A stretch of 64,000 nt of DNA from Verrucomicrobiales bacterium (GTDB lineage: Bacteria; Verrucomicrobiota; Verrucomicrobiia; Verrucomicrobiales; DEV007): assembly GCA_029940475.1 (NCBI GenBank), contig JAPYUT010000002.1, forward strand, positions 4,934 through 68,933, written 5' to 3'. Positions 17,959-27,596 of the stretch are shown here, piece by piece. Made by a program: the position numbers and the translations under genes. Under the pieces are notes generated by a model. It saw only the letters and a program-made list of their open reading frames with translations, made no database searches and had not been told where the DNA came from. Positions within the stretch are counted from its first letter, which is position 1. Every line of letters begins with the position of its first letter.

Positions 17959-19305
17959 ATGGACCAGAAAAGAACAGAGGCGATCGCGATCGTGCGCACA
18001 CTGCAGGATAAGGGCTTTATCGCCTACTTCGCCGGCGGGTGCGTGCGTGACTCCATCCGTGGCGCCACTCCCCAGGACTACGACATCGCTACCAGCGCGC
18101 AACCTGAAGAAGTCGGGAAGATGTTCCACAAGACCCGCGCCGTGGGTGCCCACTTCGGTGTCATGCTCGTGTTAAAAGGGGACTTCGCCTTTGAGGTCGC
18201 CACTTTCCGCAATGAGGGTCCCTACGGTGACGGCAGGCGTCCGGACTCCGTGGAATTCACAACGGCAAAGGAAGATGCAATACGACGCGACTTCACCGTC
18301 AACGGGCTTTTCCAGGACCCGGTCTCCGGGGAGGTGATTGACCATGTCGGGGGGCAAAAAGATATCGCCGGCGGTATTATCCGGGCAATTGGCGATCCCT
18401 CCCGGCGTTTCAGCGAGGATCACCTGCGCCTGCTGCGCGCAGTACGTTTCTCGGCACGCCTCGGCTACCAAATAGAGGCGAACACTCTTGCCGCCCTGGA
18501 AATGGGCGCTGCAAACAATGATCTGGAAAAAATCAGCGCCGAACGCATACGCGACGAATTCTCCATGATGATGCAGGATCGTAACCGAGTGGAGGCATTT
18601 GACCTGCTGGTGGAAACTGGCCTGATAACCGGCATTATCCCGGAGATCCTAGAGTTAAAGGGTTGCGAGCAGCCGCCGCAGTTTCATCCCGAGGGTGACG
18701 TATTTGTCCACACCCGGTTGATGCTCGAGAAGGTCGGAAAAATCAAAGCCACAAGCGGCCTGAACCTGGTGTTGAGCATCCTGCTGCATGACATCGCCAA
18801 GCCGGCGACCTTCTCCTATGATGAAGACGCACAAAGAATCCGCTTCAACGGTCACGACAGGTTGGGGGCGGAAATGGCAACAAATATCCTGAAACGCCTG
18901 AAATATCCCAACACCGTAATCGAGTCAGTCGCCGCCATGGTGGAAAACCACATGGCCTTCAAGGATGTTCAGCACATGCGTATCGCCAAGCTCAAGCGCT
19001 TCATGGATCGCCCCACCTACCATGATGAAATGCAATTGCACCTCATTGATTGCCAGTGCAGCTCGGGATTGCTCGATAACCACGAGTTCCTGCTCACAAA
19101 GCAGCAGGAATTTGCCGATGAACCGATCATCCCGCCACCACTGCTCACTGGCAATGACCTGATCAGCCGGGGTATTCCGCCGGGACCGCAACTCGGGGCA
19201 ATCCTGCGCGAAATCGAGGATCTTCAACTGGAGGGAACCCTGAGTGGGCGCGATGCCGCCCTGCAGTGGCTTGAAGATTGGCTTGCTGCACGTAAGGATC
19301 CCTGA
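17959..19305 (+). CDS. cca: CCA-adding tRNA nucleotidyltransferase / poly(A) polymerase family
   Basis: 448 residues from the ATG at 17959, preceded by GAGGAG nine bases upstream; a TTG at 17941 is in frame but less likely. Class II nucleotidyltransferase marks are all present: GGCVRD, the catalytic DYDIATSA (DxD), RRDFTVNGLFQDP, and RRFSEDHLRLLRAVRFSARLGY. A C-terminal HD-type domain follows (HTRLMLEKVG, ILLHDIAKP). The enzyme adds CCA to tRNA ends. Two of the three tRNA genes in the window do not encode CCA, so the activity is needed. It stands next to the tRNA(CAU) gene, divergently transcribed. Confidence 0.93.
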   Translation: MDQKRTEAIAIVRTLQDKGFIAYFAGGCVRDSIRGATPQDYDIATSAQPEEVGKMFHKTRAVGAHFGVMLVLKGDFAFEVATFRNEGPYGDGRRPDSVEFTTAKEDAIRRDFTVNGLFQDPVSGEVIDHVGGQKDIAGGIIRAIGDPSRRFSEDHLRLLRAVRFSARLGYQIEANTLAALEMGAANNDLEKISAERIRDEFSMMMQDRNRVEAFDLLVETGLITGIIPEILELKGCEQPPQFHPEGDVFVHTRLMLEKVGKIKATSGLNLVLSILLHDIAKPATFSYDEDAQRIRFNGHDRLGAEMATNILKRLKYPNTVIESVAAMVENHMAFKDVQHMRIAKLKRFMDRPTYHDEMQLHLIDCQCSSGLLDNHEFLLTKQQEFADEPIIPPPLLTGNDLISRGIPPGPQLGAILREIEDLQLEGTLSGRDAALQWLEDWLAARKDP

Positions 19306-19367
19306 GAGCTTGAAAAAGATTCCGCAGTAAAACCCGGGCCCTGCCCCGTAAAGATTTCCCCAGAGCG

Positions 19368-20129
19368 CTAAAGGGCGGCGGCAATGCGATCACGGAAAGC
19401 ACGTGCGCGTTCAGCAGCACTGCCTTCACCAACCATCACGCCGCGTGAAACATTGATGACAACCGGCGCCTTGCGCCCACTGCCCTTCAGCAGGTCAAGA
19501 TCCCCTCCCTGCGCCCCGAGCCCGGGCAGCAGGAGCGGCGCATCGGGGATGGCGGCCACGATTCCAGGCTGCGCGTTGGTCAAACCCACCACAAAACCGA
19601 TTTCCCCGTCATGCTTATCCGCGCGCTTTTCCATGTCTGCGACAAGGTGAAAAACCTGCCTGCCGTCAGCGAGAATCTGCAGTTCAATGTCCTCGGCTCC
19701 CGGGTTTGAAGTAACTCCAAGAAGGTACACACAACGGCCCGGGTAAGTGAGCATCGGCTCAACCGAGTCAAACCCCATGTAGGGACTTATGGTAAGGGCA
19801 TCAACACCCTTCATGCTCTCAAAGTAAGCCCTGGCATAATAGGCCTGGGTGGCGCCGATATCACCGCGCTTGGCATCAAGAATCACCGGGATCTCCCCAG
19901 GAATATCGGCAACCAACCTCTCAAGGAGAGCATAACCTTTTGAACCCGCCGCCTCAAAATAAGCGATGTTGGGCTTGAAGGCAGCCGCATAGGGGGAAGT
20001 TTGCTCAACGAGGGAATACACAAAGCCCTCGAGATCATCACCGGTTAACTCAGGGCGTGGATCAATACCGACACAAAGGTTTGACCCGGTGGCTTCTATT
20101 CGGGCAGTAAGTTTCTCGGAATAAGTCAT
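19368..20129 (-). CDS. pyrF: Orotidine 5'-phosphate decarboxylase
   Basis: 253 residues, of the longer type 2 OMP decarboxylase branch. Key motifs are LCVGIDPRPE, KPNIAYFEAAGSKG, the catalytic LDAKRGDIGATQ (the Lys/Asp tetrad), DALTISPYMGFDSVEP, and the phosphate-binding end VINVSRGVMVGEG. It converts OMP to UMP in the last step of pyrimidine synthesis. It is the last gene of the purC-pyrF run, 26 bp after pyrC, and ends convergently with cca. Confidence 0.95.
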   Translation of the reverse strand: MTYSEKLTARIEATGSNLCVGIDPRPELTGDDLEGFVYSLVEQTSPYAAAFKPNIAYFEAAGSKGYALLERLVADIPGEIPVILDAKRGDIGATQAYYARAYFESMKGVDALTISPYMGFDSVEPMLTYPGRCVYLLGVTSNPGAEDIELQILADGRQVFHLVADMEKRADKHDGEIGFVVGLTNAQPGIVAAIPDAPLLLPGLGAQGGDLDLLKGSGRKAPVVINVSRGVMVGEGSAAERARAFRDRIAAAL

Positions 20130-20155
20130 ACAGCAGAGAGTAGCCTGCGGCTGGT

Positions 20156-21445
20156 TTAATCACGCTCCAGCAGTATGTCTCCCCCGCCAAGCACCATATC
20201 GACACTGCCATCGAGCGTTTGATCCAGCAACGGGGTGTTGCATGCCTTTGAACGCATGAATTCCCTGCTGAAGGTGGTTGTTCCCTCGGGATCGAAAAGC
20301 ACAAGATCCGCTACTGAAGTTTCTGTAACGGCAACCTGCTCCAGTTGCAGGATGTTTCGCGGTTGCGCGACATAACGTTCCACGAGCAGGTCCCAGCCAA
20401 ACACTCCCGGCTTGATATAATAATGAAAAAGTGAAGGTAGAGCAGTCTCAAGCCCGGTGATACCAAAGGGTGCACTGGCAAAATCCTGCTGCCGTTTCTC
20501 AAAATCAGTATGCGGTGCATGATCAGTGGCAATAACGTCAAACACCCCCTCAATAAGCCCCGCGAGAAGGCGTTCGTTATCCTCCGGCGTACGCAGGGGC
20601 GGATTCATCTTGAAATGAGTATCGTAATCAATGACATGCTCCTCATTAAAGATCAGGTGATGCGGGGAGACCTCACAGGTAACGTGAACTCCATCGTTCT
20701 TCGCACGGCGGATGATCTCCATGCCCCGTGCAGTTGTGACGTGTTGGATATGCAAATGTGCCCCGGTGTATTCGGCAATCTGGATATCCCGGGCGATACA
20801 GATCTCCTCACTGATCGCGGGGATTGCGGGAATGCCAAGCTGATAGGAAACCCTGCCCTCGTTCATCGCCCCATGACCGGAGAGCTCCATCGTCTCACAA
20901 TGGGAGGCGAGCGGCAGGTCAAACTCACGCGCATACTCCATCGCATGGCGAAGCAACTGCGGGTTACAAACCGGCGAACCGTCATCGGTCAGCATCACCG
21001 CGCCGGCGGACTTCATTCCCGCGATCGGCGCCATCTCTTTGCCCGCACGTTCCTTGGTAATGCAGCCGGTGGTATAGACCGGGATACGCGCCTTGCGCTG
21101 GGCAATATCCAGAACACTGTGAACCAGCCCGGCGCTGTCAATTGCCGGCGAGGTGTTCGGCATGGCAACGATGCCGGTAACCCCACCGTTAATAGCCGCC
21201 TCAGAGCCGGAACTTATGTCCTCCTTGCCCGTCTGTCCGGGTTCACGAAGATGGACATGCAAATCAAACAGGCCGGGTAACAGCACCTTACCGGCTGCCT
21301 CAACCACCCTCCCCACTTTATCTTCCCCTAGGCCCGGTGCCACGCTCTTGATCCTGCCCTTTTCAATGAGCACATCGGCAACCGCCAATTCCTTCTGCCC
21401 GGCAGAGGCGATTGAGGCATTCTTGAAAAGAATCGTGGCACTCAT
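20156..21445 (-). CDS. pyrC: Dihydroorotase
   Basis: 429 residues, a type I dihydroorotase of the amidohydrolase superfamily. The zinc-ligand motif DLHVHLREPGQTGKEDISSG is intact, as are VAMPNTSPAIDS, ASHCETMEL, HIQHVTTARG and the late Asp in DVIATDHAPHTDFEK. It closes carbamoyl aspartate to dihydroorotate. Its start overlaps the pyrB stop by 4 bp. Type I enzymes of this kind are often physically paired with aspartate transcarbamoylase. Confidence 0.95.
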   Translation of the reverse strand: MSATILFKNASIASAGQKELAVADVLIEKGRIKSVAPGLGEDKVGRVVEAAGKVLLPGLFDLHVHLREPGQTGKEDISSGSEAAINGGVTGIVAMPNTSPAIDSAGLVHSVLDIAQRKARIPVYTTGCITKERAGKEMAPIAGMKSAGAVMLTDDGSPVCNPQLLRHAMEYAREFDLPLASHCETMELSGHGAMNEGRVSYQLGIPAIPAISEEICIARDIQIAEYTGAHLHIQHVTTARGMEIIRRAKNDGVHVTCEVSPHHLIFNEEHVIDYDTHFKMNPPLRTPEDNERLLAGLIEGVFDVIATDHAPHTDFEKRQQDFASAPFGITGLETALPSLFHYYIKPGVFGWDLLVERYVAQPRNILQLEQVAVTETSVADLVLFDPEGTTTFSREFMRSKACNTPLLDQTLDGSVDMVLGGGDILLERD

Positions 21446-22383
21446 AGCGAGGATTCCAGTTGGGGTTTCAGCCAGTAGAGCACTGCCATACGCGTTGCGA
21501 TGCCGTTCTCAACCTGTTGATTGATCAGGCAACGCTCATAATTCATCACCGAGTCGGTCAGTTCCACGCCGCGGTTGACCGGTCCCGGATGCATCACCCA
21601 GATTCCTTCCTCACGCACACGCCCAAGTCGCTCTTCAGTAAGCCCATACACCGAGTGATACTCACCGGCACTCGGAAAAAACTGTTCTCCCTGGCGTTCA
21701 AACTGTACACGCAGCAGATAAATCACATCAGGCTTCCAGTTGAACGCCTCCTCAAAGTCAGGAAACTTCTTCATATCCGCCGGTCGATGCTCCGGCACCA
21801 GCGTTCCCGGACCGAGAACACCCACCTCAGCACCAAGCTTGCTTAGAATGCAGCCGGTGGAACGCGCCACGCGCGAGTGCAATATATCACCGACAATAAG
21901 GACCTTCCTCCCGGAAAAGTCAGCACTGTCGAACACGTCATGGAGAGTAGAGGCATCAAGCAGGGCCTGGGTCGGGTGCGCATGAAACCCGTCACCGGCA
22001 TTAATCACCGCAGCCCCGGTGTGGCGCGCAACCAAATTCGGGATACCCGCCTGCTTGTGACGGATAATGATGTAATCAGCACGCATCGCCTGCAGGGTGT
22101 CGACGGTATCAAGCACCGACTCACCTTTCACCACCGATGATGTCGCGACCGCCAGGTTGGTGACATCAGCAGAAAGGCGGTTGGCCGCTACCTCAAAAGA
22201 GGAACTGGTGCGAGTTGAAGGCTCGTAAAAGAGGCTCAAGACTGTTTTCCCCTGCAGTGTCGGCACCTTCTTGACCGAACGCTTAAAAAGCTCCTTGAAT
22301 GGCTGGGCAGCGGCAAGCACATGCTCGATCTCCTCGCGACTGAGGTCTGCTATCTGCAGGAGATCTTTGCGAGGCTCAATCAT
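21442..22383 (-). CDS. pyrB: Aspartate carbamoyltransferase catalytic subunit
   Basis: 313 residues. Carbamoyl-phosphate-binding FYEPSTRTSSSFEVAA, the SVVKGES loop lysine, NAGDGFHAHPTQALLD and HPGPVNRGVE are all present. It commits carbamoyl phosphate and aspartate to pyrimidine synthesis. No regulatory subunit (pyrI) is nearby. It overlaps pyrC and pyrR by 4 bp each, so it is expected to be translationally coupled to both. Confidence 0.96.
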   Translation of the reverse strand: MIEPRKDLLQIADLSREEIEHVLAAAQPFKELFKRSVKKVPTLQGKTVLSLFYEPSTRTSSSFEVAANRLSADVTNLAVATSSVVKGESVLDTVDTLQAMRADYIIIRHKQAGIPNLVARHTGAAVINAGDGFHAHPTQALLDASTLHDVFDSADFSGRKVLIVGDILHSRVARSTGCILSKLGAEVGVLGPGTLVPEHRPADMKKFPDFEEAFNWKPDVIYLLRVQFERQGEQFFPSAGEYHSVYGLTEERLGRVREEGIWVMHPGPVNRGVELTDSVMNYERCLINQQVENGIATRMAVLYWLKPQLESSL

Positions 22384-22943
22384 TCTGCGGTAATTAAACT
22401 GATAGAGTCTTCCCCGTCATGCTCCCTGAAACAGACCCTAATCTGGTCAAGGCGCTGCGTGTCCAGCGTTTCTCCGACATAATCAGGCTGAATGGGAAGC
22501 TCGCGATTACCCCGGTCAATGATTACTGCGAGTTCAATTTTTGAGGGACGTCCATAGTTAAGCAACCCGTCTATCGCAGAACGGATCGTTCGTCCGGTGT
22601 AGAGGACATCATCAAAGATAATAATCTCAGCGCCTTCAACCTCGAATGAAATTTCTGAGGCCTGCACGACAGGGTTGGTCGTGCAATGATCTAGGTCGTC
22701 CCTATAAAACGATATATCCAGTGTTCCAAGGACAACATCAGTGCCACCCTCACCAAGGGCAGAGCGTACCCGTTGCGCAACAGTAACCCCGCGGGTATGA
22801 ATGCCAACAAAGGCAGGAATCCTGGATGGATGCCGCTCGGTAATCTGGGCCGCCAGACGCTGGATCTTATTGGAAAGGTCATTCTCACCGAGGATCCGAT
22901 GCCCCTCGGTGTTCGCACTTCCCACATCATCTATGCTACTCAA
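22380..22943 (-). CDS. pyrR: PyrR-type bifunctional regulator / uracil phosphoribosyltransferase
   Basis: 187 residues. The PRPP-binding motif IIIFDDVLYTGRTIRSAIDGLLNYGRPSKIEL and the downstream VIIDRGNRELPIQPDYVG are diagnostic of PyrR. In Firmicutes PyrR binds pyr mRNA leaders and promotes attenuation. Here the gene is immersed between purE (8-bp overlap) and pyrB (4-bp overlap), and no PyrR-type leader was seen, so its regulatory role in this organism is uncertain. Confidence 0.93.
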   Translation of the reverse strand: MSSIDDVGSANTEGHRILGENDLSNKIQRLAAQITERHPSRIPAFVGIHTRGVTVAQRVRSALGEGGTDVVLGTLDISFYRDDLDHCTTNPVVQASEISFEVEGAEIIIFDDVLYTGRTIRSAIDGLLNYGRPSKIELAVIIDRGNRELPIQPDYVGETLDTQRLDQIRVCFREHDGEDSISLITAE

Positions 22944-23349
22944 GTCCGGCGAATTTTAGTATCCTATACGCATACATCGCAGCATTCAATGGCGCTTTAC
23001 TGTGAAGTCCAACCGTAGTGACCGGAACCCCGCCCGGCACCTGACACATGGCAAGCAGGGCATCAACGCCATTTAACGGGCCACCCGGGACAGGAACGCC
23101 AATACAGGGCAATTCGCTCTCCACGGCCACGACTCCGGGCAAAGCCGCCGCCAGTCCTGCAACGGCCAGGATCACGGCTTTCTCACCGGAAGCGTTGAGT
23201 ATGCGAAGAAACTCAATTAACTCGGGTAGATTGCGGTGAGCCGAGATAACATGCTCATCATACCCGATGGCCTTCTCCTCAAGGTAAGATCGGGCCGGTT
23301 TCATGTAATCCTTATCGTTCGCACTTCCGTAAATAATAATAACCTTCAT
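22936..23349 (-). CDS. purE: PurE-family carboxyaminoimidazole ribonucleotide mutase/carboxylase
   Basis: 137 residues, short against the usual 160 or so. The SAHR motif with the active-site His is present (VISAHRNLPEL), as is ILAVAGLAAALPGVVA and the GVPVPGG loop. The N-terminal phosphate loop, GSxSD in classical PurE, reads GSANDK. It makes CAIR from either CO2 plus AIR or N5-CAIR; no purK is near, which would fit the CO2-using class II, but that is inference. It lies 64 bp downstream of purD and overlaps pyrR by 8 bp. Confidence 0.88.
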   Translation of the reverse strand: MKVIIIYGSANDKDYMKPARSYLEEKAIGYDEHVISAHRNLPELIEFLRILNASGEKAVILAVAGLAAALPGVVAVESELPCIGVPVPGGPLNGVDALLAMCQVPGGVPVTTVGLHSKAPLNAAMYAYRILKFAGLE

Positions 23350-23413
23350 CTCTTGTTTTAAGTATCCTGGGCTTCTTTAAAAACGTATTCGGGCGGGATT
23401 TAGTTTGGTGCTC

Positions 23414-24664
23414 CTAATTAAAATGCATGCTACCGATGTCGCTGCGAGACTGCGCCCCGTCAAACGTAACCTTCTGCGCCTCGGCGTAAGCCCTGGTTCG
23501 CGCCGATTCACGGTCACTGCCCCGAGCCACGACCGCAAGCACCCTGCCACCATTGGTTTCAAATTTCCCATCCCTGTTTTTTACCGTTCCGGCATGGTAA
23601 ACCCGAGCATCGCTAACATCATCGAGACCTGAAACCACGTCTCCGCTGCGCGATGAGGTGGGATAACCCGCCGATGCCATGACCAGACAAATGCTCCAGC
23701 TCTGATCAAAGGAAATCAGGCTTTCATCAATCTCCCCTTCCGCCGCCTTCTTCAGGTAAGTTGCCAAGTCGCCGCCGACAAGAGGCAGCACCGCCTGGGC
23801 TTCGGGATCACCAAAGCGGCAATTATACTCAAGCACCTTAGGCCCATCATTGGTCAGCATCAGCCCGGCATAGAGAAAACCCCTGAAATCAAGTCCATCC
23901 TTTACCAACCCGTCCACACTTGCGCGCATTACCCGTTCCTCAATTGCAGCCAATAACTCTGGTTCGATCAATTCCCGCGAGGCAACCGCTCCCATGCCCC
24001 CTGTATTCAAACCCTCATCACCGTCCCCCAGGCGCTTGTAATCGCGAGCCGGGGTGAAAATCTGATAACTGCCATCGGCAACTGTCGCAATCACGGAAAC
24101 CTCCGGCCCCTCAAGGTATTCCTCAACGAGCACCCTGCCCTCTCCGAAACGGCGATCTTCAAAGACTTCGCCAAGAAACGCATCCGCCTCGGCCTCCTTA
24201 TTGCAGATCACCACGCCTTTACCCGCGGCAAGTCCGTCAAATTTCAACACCGTCGGGTAACTGCTTATCGCCGCCTTCGCCTCACTTGCGTTCTCCGCAA
24301 CCGCATAAGCGCCGGTTGGGATATCATGCCGAATCATGAATTCCTTGGCAAATTGCTTGCTGGCCTCCAGTTGCGCGGATTGCGCCACCGGGCCCCAGGT
24401 CGGGATTCCAGCCGCCCGGGCTTTATCTGCAAGTCCGTTTGCCAACCACACTTCCTCACCGCCGACACAGAGGTCAATTCCCTCCGCAACCATCGCCGCA
24501 ACCAGCGAATCGACATCGGACACCACGCCGGGCAGTTCCCTGGCCACATCAAGAATCGCATCGCTCCCCGGGTAACAGTAAACTTCCGGTGCGCAATCCG
24601 ATTCCACCAAAGCCGTGACCAGCGCATGCTCACGACCACCTTTCCCCACTACAATTACTTTCAT
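23414..24664 (-). CDS. purD: Phosphoribosylamine-glycine ligase
   Basis: 416 residues with the ATP-grasp fold. MKVIVVGKGGREHALV at the N-terminus, PTVLKFDGLAAGKGVVICN, EGPEVSVIATVADG, ARDYKRLGDGDEGLNTGGMGA and YAGLMLTNDGPKVLEYNCRFGDPEAQ are the classical PurD blocks. It joins glycine to phosphoribosylamine. It lies 14 bp downstream of purF. Confidence 0.96.
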   Translation of the reverse strand: MKVIVVGKGGREHALVTALVESDCAPEVYCYPGSDAILDVARELPGVVSDVDSLVAAMVAEGIDLCVGGEEVWLANGLADKARAAGIPTWGPVAQSAQLEASKQFAKEFMIRHDIPTGAYAVAENASEAKAAISSYPTVLKFDGLAAGKGVVICNKEAEADAFLGEVFEDRRFGEGRVLVEEYLEGPEVSVIATVADGSYQIFTPARDYKRLGDGDEGLNTGGMGAVASRELIEPELLAAIEERVMRASVDGLVKDGLDFRGFLYAGLMLTNDGPKVLEYNCRFGDPEAQAVLPLVGGDLATYLKKAAEGEIDESLISFDQSWSICLVMASAGYPTSSRSGDVVSGLDDVSDARVYHAGTVKNRDGKFETNGGRVLAVVARGSDRESARTRAYAEAQKVTFDGAQSRSDIGSMHFN

Positions 24665-24678
24665 AAGATTGCTTGTTC

Positions 24679-26604
24679 CTAAAATCCCAGGTCATAAGGA
24701 CGCCCCTCGATGCCGTCGCAATACTGGATGAACGCGCGGTTTGCCACCGCAATACCCGCCGGAGTCGGGTAATTACCGGTAAAATACCAATCCCCGCAAT
24801 GCTTGCCCAAGGCCACATGCAGGTTCTCTATGTCCTGATAAATCACCTTTACCTCACCTCTCCACTTGGTTTCCTGCGGATATATCAACCGTGCAATCTG
24901 ATCAGAAATCTCCTGCGCGGTGAAAGGCTCATAGATATCACAAACGGCATTAACCGCCTCGCCGTCCGGTTTCTCGATCTCCAGCTTGCACTGGTCATAA
25001 ACCACCCCGATCCGGGAAGTCCGTCCGGTGTTCTTCAACAAATCAATCGCCGCCTGAAAAGCGATGAATTTCCCGAGTTCCGACATGTCAATCCCATAGC
25101 AATCGGGATACCGAATCTGCGGACAACTGGAAACCACGACAATCTTCTCCGGATTGGTGCGCGCGAGGATCTTCAGGATTGATTCGCGCAACGTAGTGCC
25201 ACGCACGATGGAGTCATCAATGACAACCAGGCTCTGCCCGGGCTCAACAACCCCGTAACTGATATCGTATACATGGGAAACCAGTTGCTTGCGTCCCTTC
25301 TCCTGACTGATGAAGGTTCGCATCTTGATGTCCTTGTGCGCGATTTTTTCCCCGCGCGGCCAATTGTGAACCACCAGATCATCAATTTCCTCATCATTCA
25401 GTCCGCCATTGCTCATGGCATGCACAATTGCCTCCTTTACCTTCTGTCGGCGATACTCCCGTAACCCGCCCATCATGCCGTGATAGGCCACCTCTGCAGT
25501 ATTTGGAATGAAGCTGAAGACCGTGTCCTTGAGATTAAAGTCAATCGACTTGAGGATCTCCGGGGCAAGCAGACGGCCAAGCTCTTTACGCTCGCGGTAA
25601 ATATCCGGGTCATTGCCACGGGAAAAATAAATTCGCTCAAAGGAACAGGGCGTATGCTCACGTTCCTCTGCAAACTGCTCAACACTCAATTCCCCGGTAT
25701 TCTTGATCGCAACCACATGCCCGGGAGGCACTTCGCTAATGGCGTCCTTTTCAAGGCCAAACACAGTCATCAACGGCACTCGCTCGGAGGCGAATCCCAC
25801 AAACTCGTCGTTCTCAAAATAGAATGCCGGACGAATGCCATTCGGGTCACGCATCACGAAGCAGTCTCCGTTACCAACTGTCCCGGCAATCGCGTAGCCA
25901 CCGTCCCATACCTTTGCTGCCTTACGCAGCAGGCGCGGCATGTGCAAACGATCACTGATCATGCCGGGAATCTCGCTTCCCGACATTTTCTTCTTCTTCG
26001 AATACTGGTAGATCTTCTGGTGCGCCTGATCGAGGAAGAACCCGATTTCCTCAAGAATTGTCTGGGTGTCGGTACCAAACACCGGGTGCTGACCCCGTTC
26101 AACAAGTGCACGGTTTAACTCTGGCGCATTGGCCATATTGAAATTTCCGAGCAGCATCAGGCTGCGGGTCTCCCAATTGCTGCGACGCAGGAACGGATGG
26201 CAGGAACCTTCTTCAAATTCTCCTGATGTCCCGTAGCGCAGGTGCCCCAGGAGCACTTCACCGCCGAAGTCAAAATAACGACTCACGTTGCCAGGGTCAT
26301 CAGGGTTGATCCCGCGCTTACTGCAAACATTCGCGTATTTTTCCATCAATTCCTGGAACACCACGGTAAGGGAATCCCTTGCCGCGGAACGCTCACGGAA
26401 CATATACGGTTCACCAAGCTCCATGTTGAGTTTCACACAACCTATGCCAATCCCGTCCTGCCCGCGATTGTGCTGTTTCTCCATCAACAGAAACAATTTC
26501 TGGAACCCGTAGAGTGCCGAGCCATACATATCGTGGTAGTAGGCCAAGGGCTTCTTCAGCCGTAGCAGCGCGATGCCGCACTCGTGTTTTATAAAGTCAC
26601 TCAT
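24679..26604 (-). CDS. purF: Amidophosphoribosyltransferase, long form
   Basis: 641 residues, well over the 470-500 of classical PurF; a long branch occurs in some other phyla. The Ntn-type glutaminase nucleophile is Cys9 (MSDFIKHECGIALL), so a short propeptide would have to be removed. Glutaminase motifs RGQDGIGIG, LGHLRYGT and LLGNFNMAN follow. The phosphoribosyl domain carries the PRPP motif VVIDDSIVRGTTLRESI. Long insertions lie between the domains, and about 100 residues follow the PRPP region (DIYEPFTAQEISDQIARLIYP...). It makes phosphoribosylamine, the first committed step of purine synthesis. It abuts purM with no gap. Confidence 0.95.
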   Translation of the reverse strand: MSDFIKHECGIALLRLKKPLAYYHDMYGSALYGFQKLFLLMEKQHNRGQDGIGIGCVKLNMELGEPYMFRERSAARDSLTVVFQELMEKYANVCSKRGINPDDPGNVSRYFDFGGEVLLGHLRYGTSGEFEEGSCHPFLRRSNWETRSLMLLGNFNMANAPELNRALVERGQHPVFGTDTQTILEEIGFFLDQAHQKIYQYSKKKKMSGSEIPGMISDRLHMPRLLRKAAKVWDGGYAIAGTVGNGDCFVMRDPNGIRPAFYFENDEFVGFASERVPLMTVFGLEKDAISEVPPGHVVAIKNTGELSVEQFAEEREHTPCSFERIYFSRGNDPDIYRERKELGRLLAPEILKSIDFNLKDTVFSFIPNTAEVAYHGMMGGLREYRRQKVKEAIVHAMSNGGLNDEEIDDLVVHNWPRGEKIAHKDIKMRTFISQEKGRKQLVSHVYDISYGVVEPGQSLVVIDDSIVRGTTLRESILKILARTNPEKIVVVSSCPQIRYPDCYGIDMSELGKFIAFQAAIDLLKNTGRTSRIGVVYDQCKLEIEKPDGEAVNAVCDIYEPFTAQEISDQIARLIYPQETKWRGEVKVIYQDIENLHVALGKHCGDWYFTGNYPTPAGIAVANRAFIQYCDGIEGRPYDLGF

Positions 26605-27591
26605 TTACACGGTCCTGACTGTCAAATTACCTGTTCCCACCTCGCCAAGGCGCAATGCTCCGGGAATCAGTCCCATCGCGCAGTCCACATCATGGGTGGC
26701 CACCACGACCACCCAGCCAACACCCATGTTAAAAGTTGAAAAAGCCTCGTCAGCATCAACGTGAGCGAGCATTTTCTGAACTGCACCCAGTTCCCATCGC
26801 GGCACCTCCAGCGCAGCACCGCGGCCGCCAAGCACACGCTCAAGATTCTCAGGTAACCCGCCACCGGTGATATGGGCCATCGCCCTGGGCTTCACTCCGT
26901 TCTCACGTAATCCCCTGACCACATCATGATAGAGACGTGTCGGGGCAAGCATTGAAATCACATCATCGGCGGAAAATTCATCGGGGAAAGAGGAAATTAC
27001 CTTGCGCACCAAACTCCAGCCGTTGGCATGTATTCCCTCTGAAGGATAACCGATCAACACGTCACCCTCACTCACTGTCCCCGGGTCAACCACGTCGGCT
27101 TTCTCCGCAGCACCCACACCAAAACCTGAAAGCTCTATCATGTCATCGGCAACCAAGCCGGGCATTTCCGCTGTTTCCCCTCCCGCAAGGACGCAATCAC
27201 ATGCCTCACACCAGTCAACAATGCCTGTAATGACCCGGGAAATCTTTTCCTTATCGAGTTTTCCAACCCCTATGTAATCAAGAAACATGATTGGGTCCGC
27301 TCCGGTAGTGAGGATGTCGTTAACCGACATTGCCACCAGGTCCTTGCCGGCTATTTCAAGTAAATCGTATTCCAGCAGCAACTCCAGCTTGGTGCCAACA
27401 CCGTCACATCCGGTGAAAATAACAGGCTCACTGTAGGAGCTAAGGTCAAACCCTGCGGCAAACAAGCCGAATGCTCCGAAGAGTTTACGCTTCTTCTCTG
27501 TCCTTGCCCGTAGTGCCCCGATATCACCAACAAGTTGCGCTGCGGCGTGAATATCAACGCCGGCCTCTTTGTAACTGATCTGATCTGCCAT
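26605..27591 (-). CDS. purM: Phosphoribosylformylglycinamidine cyclo-ligase
   Basis: 328 residues. Typical blocks: SYKEAGVDIHAAAQLVG, VIFTGCDGVGTKLELLLEYD, DLVAMSVNDILTTGADPIMFLDY, VLAGGETAEMPG and the C-terminal HITGGGLPENLERVL, FSTFNMGVGWVVVV. It closes FGAM to AIR. Its stop directly precedes the purF start, and purQ ends 5 bp upstream of its ATG. Confidence 0.96.
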   Translation of the reverse strand: MADQISYKEAGVDIHAAAQLVGDIGALRARTEKKRKLFGAFGLFAAGFDLSSYSEPVIFTGCDGVGTKLELLLEYDLLEIAGKDLVAMSVNDILTTGADPIMFLDYIGVGKLDKEKISRVITGIVDWCEACDCVLAGGETAEMPGLVADDMIELSGFGVGAAEKADVVDPGTVSEGDVLIGYPSEGIHANGWSLVRKVISSFPDEFSADDVISMLAPTRLYHDVVRGLRENGVKPRAMAHITGGGLPENLERVLGGRGAALEVPRWELGAVQKMLAHVDADEAFSTFNMGVGWVVVVATHDVDCAMGLIPGALRLGEVGTGNLTVRTV

Positions 27592-27596
27592 TGAAT

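Noticed and set aside
20510-21280. 256-codon plus-strand frame opposite pyrC
   Set aside because: It is the antisense of the strongly conserved dihydroorotase and shows no domain of its own.
23350-23413. PyrR-type attenuator between purD and purE
   Set aside because: The 64-bp gap is too short for a full anti-antiterminator and terminator, and no such fold was seen.
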